Source: Streptomyces sp. CG 926
GTDB taxonomy: Bacteria > Actinomycetota > Actinomycetes > Streptomycetales > Streptomycetaceae
Direction of reading: 5' to 3'
NCBI RefSeq assembly: GCF_003148825.1
Contig: NZ_QGGZ01000009.1
Span: 310,001 to 374,000, forward strand
DNA: 64,000 nucleotides
The notes below the pieces were generated by a model. The model did no database searches and was not told the origin of the DNA. It saw nothing but the letters and a program-made list of their open reading frames with translations. Made by a program: the position numbers and the translations under genes. Each line of letters starts with the position of its first letter. Position 1 is the first letter of the stretch. Positions 60,053 through 64,000 of the stretch are shown piece after piece.

Positions 60053-60445
60053 CTAGCAGTCCCGCAGCTCGGGCGACTGGTTGAGCAGCTGACCGCGGAT
60101 CGAAGTGAACTTGGCCAGCCGGTCGTCCACCGAGGGATCCAGCGGGAACACCGCCACCCGGTGACAGTTCTGGAATGCCAGGCGCACTCCGAAGTGCCGC
60201 TGCAGCGCACCGCGTATCGCGTCACTCGCGAGGGCGCGCAGCAGCTGCCCTCGCGCCTGCTCGTCCGGCGGCGGCGTCTGGTTGTCGGCGAACTGTCCGC
60301 CGTCCACCTTCAGCTGAGCCACCAGCGAGCTGATCATCTCCCACGCGAAGGGCAGGGAGGTCCGGACGCAGTCGACGAAAGCGGCTTCGTCGACCTCGCC
60401 TCGCTCGGCCTGTTCGAGTAGGGCCGGTGAGACGTCGAGCGACAT
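60053..60445 (-). CDS. SCO5389-family protein
   Basis: The 130-residue protein ('SLDVSPALLEQAERGEVDEA', 'LVAQLKVDGGQFADNQTPPP', 'HFGVRLAFQNCHRVAVFPLD') resembles a highly conserved streptomycete family known as SCO5389. The function is unknown. GAGGAGAACCC precedes ATG 60445. It is divergent from nucS, with 220 bp between. Its length and strong conservation across the genus suggest a housekeeping role. Confidence 0.83.
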   Translation of the reverse strand: MSLDVSPALLEQAERGEVDEAAFVDCVRTSLPFAWEMISSLVAQLKVDGGQFADNQTPPPDEQARGQLLRALASDAIRGALQRHFGVRLAFQNCHRVAVFPLDPSVDDRLAKFTSIRGQLLNQSPELRDC

Positions 60446-60651
60446 GGGTTCTCCTCTCGCGACCCCGGCTGTTCGGATTGCCGGAGTCTTACGGGCAGGG
60501 AAGGAGGTCGCGACGCAGAGTGCACGCTCGACAACCTCCCGCTCACCACGGTAGGCGTCCCATCGGTGACGCACCAGGAGAATGCGCATACAACGCGCCA
60601 TCGGCGAACGGGGCTTTCAGGGGCGAATCGCGTGAAGGCCTTCTCGTCGAG

Positions 60652-60657
60652 TAGCGT
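60652..60657 (+). promoter_or_regulatory. Likely -10 box of nucS
   Basis: TAGCGT ends eight bases before ATG 60666, implying a very short leader or leaderless mRNA. No convincing -35 is seen. Confidence 0.35.
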
Positions 60658-60665
60658 TGCCGACC

Positions 60666-61337
60666 ATGCGTCTCGTCATTGCCCGCTGCTCCGTCGACTA
60701 CGCGGGCCGGCTCACCGCCCATCTGCCCTCGGCACCCCGTCTGATCCTCGTGAAGGCTGACGGCAGTGTCTCGATCCACGCGGACGACCGAGCGTACAAA
60801 CCGCTCAACTGGATGTCGCCGCCGTGCACCCTCAAGGAGGGGAGCGGCGATGAGGCCAACATCTGGACGGTCATCAACAAGGCGGGCGAGAAGCTCATCA
60901 TCACCATGGAGGAAGTCCTCCACGACTCCTCCCACGAGCTGGGCATCGACCCGGGGCTCATCAAGGACGGCGTCGAGGCGCACCTCCAGGAACTGCTGGC
61001 GGACCGCATCGAGACGCTGGGCGAGGGCTACACGCTGATCCGACGCGAATACATGACGGCGATCGGCCCGGTGGACATCCTGTGCCGGGACGCCTCGGGC
61101 GCGACGGTGGCCGTGGAGATCAAGCGCCGCGGTGAGATCGACGGTGTCGAGCAGCTGACGCGCTACCTCGAACTCCTCAACCGCGACCCGCACCTGGCCC
61201 CGGTCCGGGGCGTCTTCGCGGCCCAGGAGATCAAGCCGCAGGCGAAGGTCCTGGCGACGGACCGCGGCATGGACTGCGTGGTCCTGGACTACAACGCGAT
61301 GCGCGGCATCGAGGACGACAAGCTCCGCCTGTTCTGA
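60666..61337 (+). CDS. nucS: Mismatch-specific endonuclease NucS (EndoMS)
   Basis: The 223-residue nuclease has an N-terminal DNA-binding domain ('RLVIARCSVDYAGRLTAHLP') and a C-terminal PD-(D/E)xK nuclease domain with Asp137 in 'GPVDILCRD' and Glu151-x-Lys153 in 'VAVEIKRRGEIDGVEQLTRYL'. The C-terminal 'DDKLRLF' resembles a beta-clamp-binding tail. In actinobacteria lacking MutS/MutL, NucS performs mismatch repair. ATG 60666 gives the usual MRLVIARC start. Confidence 0.95.
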   Translation: MRLVIARCSVDYAGRLTAHLPSAPRLILVKADGSVSIHADDRAYKPLNWMSPPCTLKEGSGDEANIWTVINKAGEKLIITMEEVLHDSSHELGIDPGLIKDGVEAHLQELLADRIETLGEGYTLIRREYMTAIGPVDILCRDASGATVAVEIKRRGEIDGVEQLTRYLELLNRDPHLAPVRGVFAAQEIKPQAKVLATDRGMDCVVLDYNAMRGIEDDKLRLF

Positions 61338-61360
61338 TCCCTCGCTCCACCCCGCACACC

Positions 61361-61388
61361 ATGGCTCCGTCCCTCGGGACGGAGCCAT
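61361..61388. terminator. Terminator between nucS and the P-loop protein gene
   Basis: Arms ATGGCTCCGTCC and GGACGGAGCCAT pair perfectly around CTCG-like loop bases, lying between convergent genes and likely serving both. Confidence 0.8.
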
Positions 61389-61394
61389 CGTCGT

Positions 61395-63956
61395 TCAGTC
61401 GCCGGTGACCGGTGAGCCGGCCGCGGTGGTGTTACCCGTCTGGGTGGTACCCGTCTGCGTGGTGGTCGCCGTGGGCGTCGGCGTGATCGTCTCCGTCACG
61501 GTGGGCGAGGGCTGGGCGCCGGTCGGCGTCGGCGAAACGCTCGCCGTCGGGGTCGAGTTGGACGGGGGCGTCGAGGACGGGCGGCGCGACGGGGTCCGGG
61601 CGGGGCTGCGGCCCGGGGTCGGGGCGGCGGCGCTCTGTCCGGGCTCCGGGGTCTCGGCCGGCGGGGCCGATACGGGCGGCTCCGCTGCAGGATCGTTCCC
61701 GCTGGTGAGCGCGGTCGTCTCCGGCGTCGTGACCGTGGGGGTGGAGGTCACCGCCGGGCCCTGTGCCGGCGGCGTGCTGTCCGAGGAGCTCAGCGCCAGG
61801 CTGACGACCGTGCCGAGCGCCACCACGGCCAGCGCGCCCGCGCCGGCCAGCACCACGAGCCGACGACGGCCGGGCGCCGGGACCGGTGCGGCGGCGGGAC
61901 GGGGGGCGGCGGGCGGAGCCGGCTTCGGATTCAGCGGGAAGGCGTCCTCGAAGACCTCGGACAGCGTCGCGGGCGTCTGCGAACGGCCGGTCACCGGCAC
62001 GACCGGGGTCATCCGGGTCACCGCCTCGGCGGACACCGGGACCGCCGCGGCCACCGGGGGCACCCGGGTCGTGGACGCCTCGGAGTCCGCCCGGGCGGCC
62101 GGCGCGGAGGCGGACGACGTGGCCGACGGGGTCGACGTGGCCGACGGGGCCACCCGCGGTGCGGAGGTGGCCGGGGTGGCGGGGGTGGCCACCGTCACGG
62201 CCTCGGGAGCCGCAGCCGGGGCCAAGGCGGCCGGTGCCGGTGCCTCCAGCCGCAGCGGGGGTGACGCGGCCGCCCCCGCCGTCTCCCGGTCGACGACCAG
62301 GGCCAGCGCGCGCCGTCCCGCGACCGTGCCCCGCTTGTCCGCCAGGGCGCCGCGCAGCCCGATCGAGGTCTCCAGCTCGGCCCGTGCTCGGTCCAGGCGC
62401 TCCTCGCACAGGGCCAGCACGCCGAGTTCGTGGTGGAAGTACGCCTGCTCGGCGACCTCGCCGGCCTTGCGCGCGGCCTCCGCTCCCGAGCGCAGCACCC
62501 GCTCCCAGGCCTCCCAGTGCAGCGAGGCCGCGAACGCCGGAGCCGCCGTGCGCGCCAGCAGCACCGCCGCGACCACGTCCGCGCCGGCCAGCGCCGCGAG
62601 CACGGCGTCCGCCTCCGCCGCGACCCGCTCGGGGACCACCGAGGCGTGCCCGGTCCACCAGGCGTAGTGCCGGGCGGCCGTACGGGCCTCCTCCGACGCG
62701 GTCTCCCCGTACCCGACCTCCTCCAACTGCCGGGCGACGCCCGACGCCAGCCGGTACCGGGTCCCGACGGGCGTCAGCAGGCCGCAGGCCAGCAGCTCCG
62801 CCACCGCGGTGTCGGCGTGGGTGTCCCCCACCAGCGCGGGCAGGTGCGCGTGGTGCGGCAGCTCGCCGCCCAGCGCGCACGCGATCCGCAGGGCCGCGCG
62901 CGCCGACTCGCTGACCCGCGAGGCGAGCAGTTCCGCCGGGGCGGCGCCTTCGGCGAGGGTCGGCAGCGGCACGTGCACGGCGTCGCGGGGGCGTTCCTCG
63001 AAGACGCCGGGCTCCTCCTCCTCGTCGTCCTCGTCGCTGTGGTTGAGCTCGTCCCGCTGCCGCAGCAGCGCGGCGGCCTGTACGAAGCGCAGGGGCAGCC
63101 CCTCGGAGGCGAAGCGCAGGTCTCCCGCCCAGGCGATCTCCTCGTCCGTCAGCGGACGTCCGACGCCCCCTTCGAGCAGTTCCAGGCAGTCGGCCTTGCC
63201 CAGTCCGCCGAGGAAGACCTCCTCGACGTGCGAGTCGTCGGAGGGGGCCCGGGTGTCGGGGGTCGCGGCCAGCAGGTAGGCGCATTCGGGGGTGGCGCGC
63301 ATCAGCTCGTCGAGGGCGGTCCCGCCCATCTCCAGGTCGTCCAGGAGGACGACGGCGCCTATCTCCCGTACGCGGGCCAGGAGCTCGGCCCGGCCGGGCC
63401 GCTCCCGCTCGGCCTCGTACACGGTCGCGTAGAGGGCGTGCAGCAGTTCCCCGGGCTGCTGCTGCCCGTATCCGCCGAGCCGTACGACGCCGTCGGGCGC
63501 GAGGCCCTCGCAGCGGTCGGCGACCGCGTCGAGGAGCGCGCTGCGGCCGGAACCCGCGGGCCCGGTCAGCCGTACCGAGCGGCCGCGACCCAGCAGCCGG
63601 ACGAGCCGCTCCCGCTCCTCCTCGCGCCCCTGCAGGGGGCGGGCGGAGGCCGCGGGGCCCGGCAGTACGGGCGGGCGTGCGGCGGCGGTGCGCACCGCGC
63701 GGGCGGCCGCGTCGCGCTTGGCGGGGCGGCCCGGCTCGGTGCCGGGGCGCAGCGGTTCGATCTCGCTGCCGTCGACCGGGTTGACGGTGAGGGCGAACCC
63801 GCCCGCGGTGAGGCTGACGACCCGCGCGGGTCCGGCCGCCGCGGGCGTCGTGGGCGTCGTGGGTGTCGCGGGTGTCGCGGGCCCGGTGGGCGCCACGGGC
63901 GTGGAGCCGCCCGTGGGCTGCTCGTGCTGCTCGGTCTGCCCCTGTGTACGGTCCAT
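61395..63956 (-). CDS. Large P-loop ATPase with helical repeats and a C-terminal membrane anchor (STAND-like)
   Basis: The 853-residue protein begins with a Pro/Thr-rich tail, then a P-loop domain: Walker A 'GPAGSGRSALL' (~135) and Walker B 'AVVLLDDLEM' (~210). A winged-helix-like region ('ESARAALRIACALGGELP') and helical, TPR-like repeats ('EQAYFHHELGVLALCEERLD') follow. A long Ala/Pro/Ser/Thr region leads to one transmembrane helix ('LVVLAGAGALAVVALGTVVS', ~700-720) and a ~120-residue Thr/Pro/Ser-rich tail, probably outside. This order fits NB-ARC/STAND-type signal ATPases fused to an anchor. The trigger and output are unknown. ATG 63956 has only a G-rich leader upstream. Confidence 0.82.
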   Translation of the reverse strand: MDRTQGQTEQHEQPTGGSTPVAPTGPATPATPTTPTTPAAAGPARVVSLTAGGFALTVNPVDGSEIEPLRPGTEPGRPAKRDAAARAVRTAAARPPVLPGPAASARPLQGREEERERLVRLLGRGRSVRLTGPAGSGRSALLDAVADRCEGLAPDGVVRLGGYGQQQPGELLHALYATVYEAERERPGRAELLARVREIGAVVLLDDLEMGGTALDELMRATPECAYLLAATPDTRAPSDDSHVEEVFLGGLGKADCLELLEGGVGRPLTDEEIAWAGDLRFASEGLPLRFVQAAALLRQRDELNHSDEDDEEEEPGVFEERPRDAVHVPLPTLAEGAAPAELLASRVSESARAALRIACALGGELPHHAHLPALVGDTHADTAVAELLACGLLTPVGTRYRLASGVARQLEEVGYGETASEEARTAARHYAWWTGHASVVPERVAAEADAVLAALAGADVVAAVLLARTAAPAFAASLHWEAWERVLRSGAEAARKAGEVAEQAYFHHELGVLALCEERLDRARAELETSIGLRGALADKRGTVAGRRALALVVDRETAGAAASPPLRLEAPAPAALAPAAAPEAVTVATPATPATSAPRVAPSATSTPSATSSASAPAARADSEASTTRVPPVAAAVPVSAEAVTRMTPVVPVTGRSQTPATLSEVFEDAFPLNPKPAPPAAPRPAAAPVPAPGRRRLVVLAGAGALAVVALGTVVSLALSSSDSTPPAQGPAVTSTPTVTTPETTALTSGNDPAAEPPVSAPPAETPEPGQSAAAPTPGRSPARTPSRRPSSTPPSNSTPTASVSPTPTGAQPSPTVTETITPTPTATTTQTGTTQTGNTTAAGSPVTGD

Positions 63957-64000
63957 GACCCAGTCCCCCGATCGCGGGCCGCGCGCCTCGCCGTCGTACC

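Overview
The window is chromosomal DNA of a Streptomyces-type actinomycete. G+C is very high throughout. The polar-growth proteins Scy and FilP, NucS, the GlgE trehalose/glucan pathway, isobutyryl-CoA mutase and several secreted Pro/Thr-rich proteins all point to that group. I see no rRNA, tRNA, CRISPR array, insertion sequence or prophage. The layout looks like conserved core chromosome rather than an island. Layout, 1-6 kb: a secreted propeller/FN3 protein cut by the left edge, then GDP-fucose synthesis (gmd, fcl) and a polyisoprenyl-phosphate sugar transferase, suggesting a surface polysaccharide. 6-9.5 kb: a secreted M4 metalloprotease and a secreted Asn/Gln-rich repeat protein. 9.5-20.6 kb: glgP faces glgE-treS-mak-glgB, a complete set for moving glucose units between trehalose, maltose-1-phosphate and branched alpha-glucan. 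20.6-28.6 kb: a MerR-thioredoxin pair, an HTH regulator, then central carbon genes pfkA, pta-ackA and pyk. 28.6-33.8 kb: a three-gene exported/membrane operon (DUF6230, DUF6114, low-complexity secreted protein), a thioredoxin-TPR protein and a TetR regulator. 33.9-48.5 kb: icmA, meaB, a thiolase and methylmalonyl-CoA epimerase supply C4/C3 acyl-CoA metabolism. They are interspersed with MarR, ArsR and TetR units, two DUF3817 membrane proteins, three coupled AIM24-family genes and a PepSY protein. 48.6-58.3 kb: scy and filP, followed by two paralogous ABC exporter pairs. 58.4-64 kb: a small putative zinc-binding protein, an LLM-family flavin oxidoreductase, an SCO5389-family protein, nucS and a large membrane-anchored P-loop protein. 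Several promoter regions carry clear palindromes likely to be operators: a MerR site at 21375-21394, TetR-type sites at 33078-33100 and 41211-41260, and a 24-bp palindrome against the icmA start. Many convergent or operon-ending gaps hold strong hairpin terminators. No wholly new system is proven here. The best candidates for undescribed biology are the DUF6230/DUF6114/secreted-protein operon, the triple AIM24 operon, the polyketide-cyclase-like/DUF4166/TetR unit with twin operators, and the Asn/Gln-rich secreted repeat protein. Coordinates of starts were chosen from ribosome-binding sites, overlaps and family knowledge; no database search was run.
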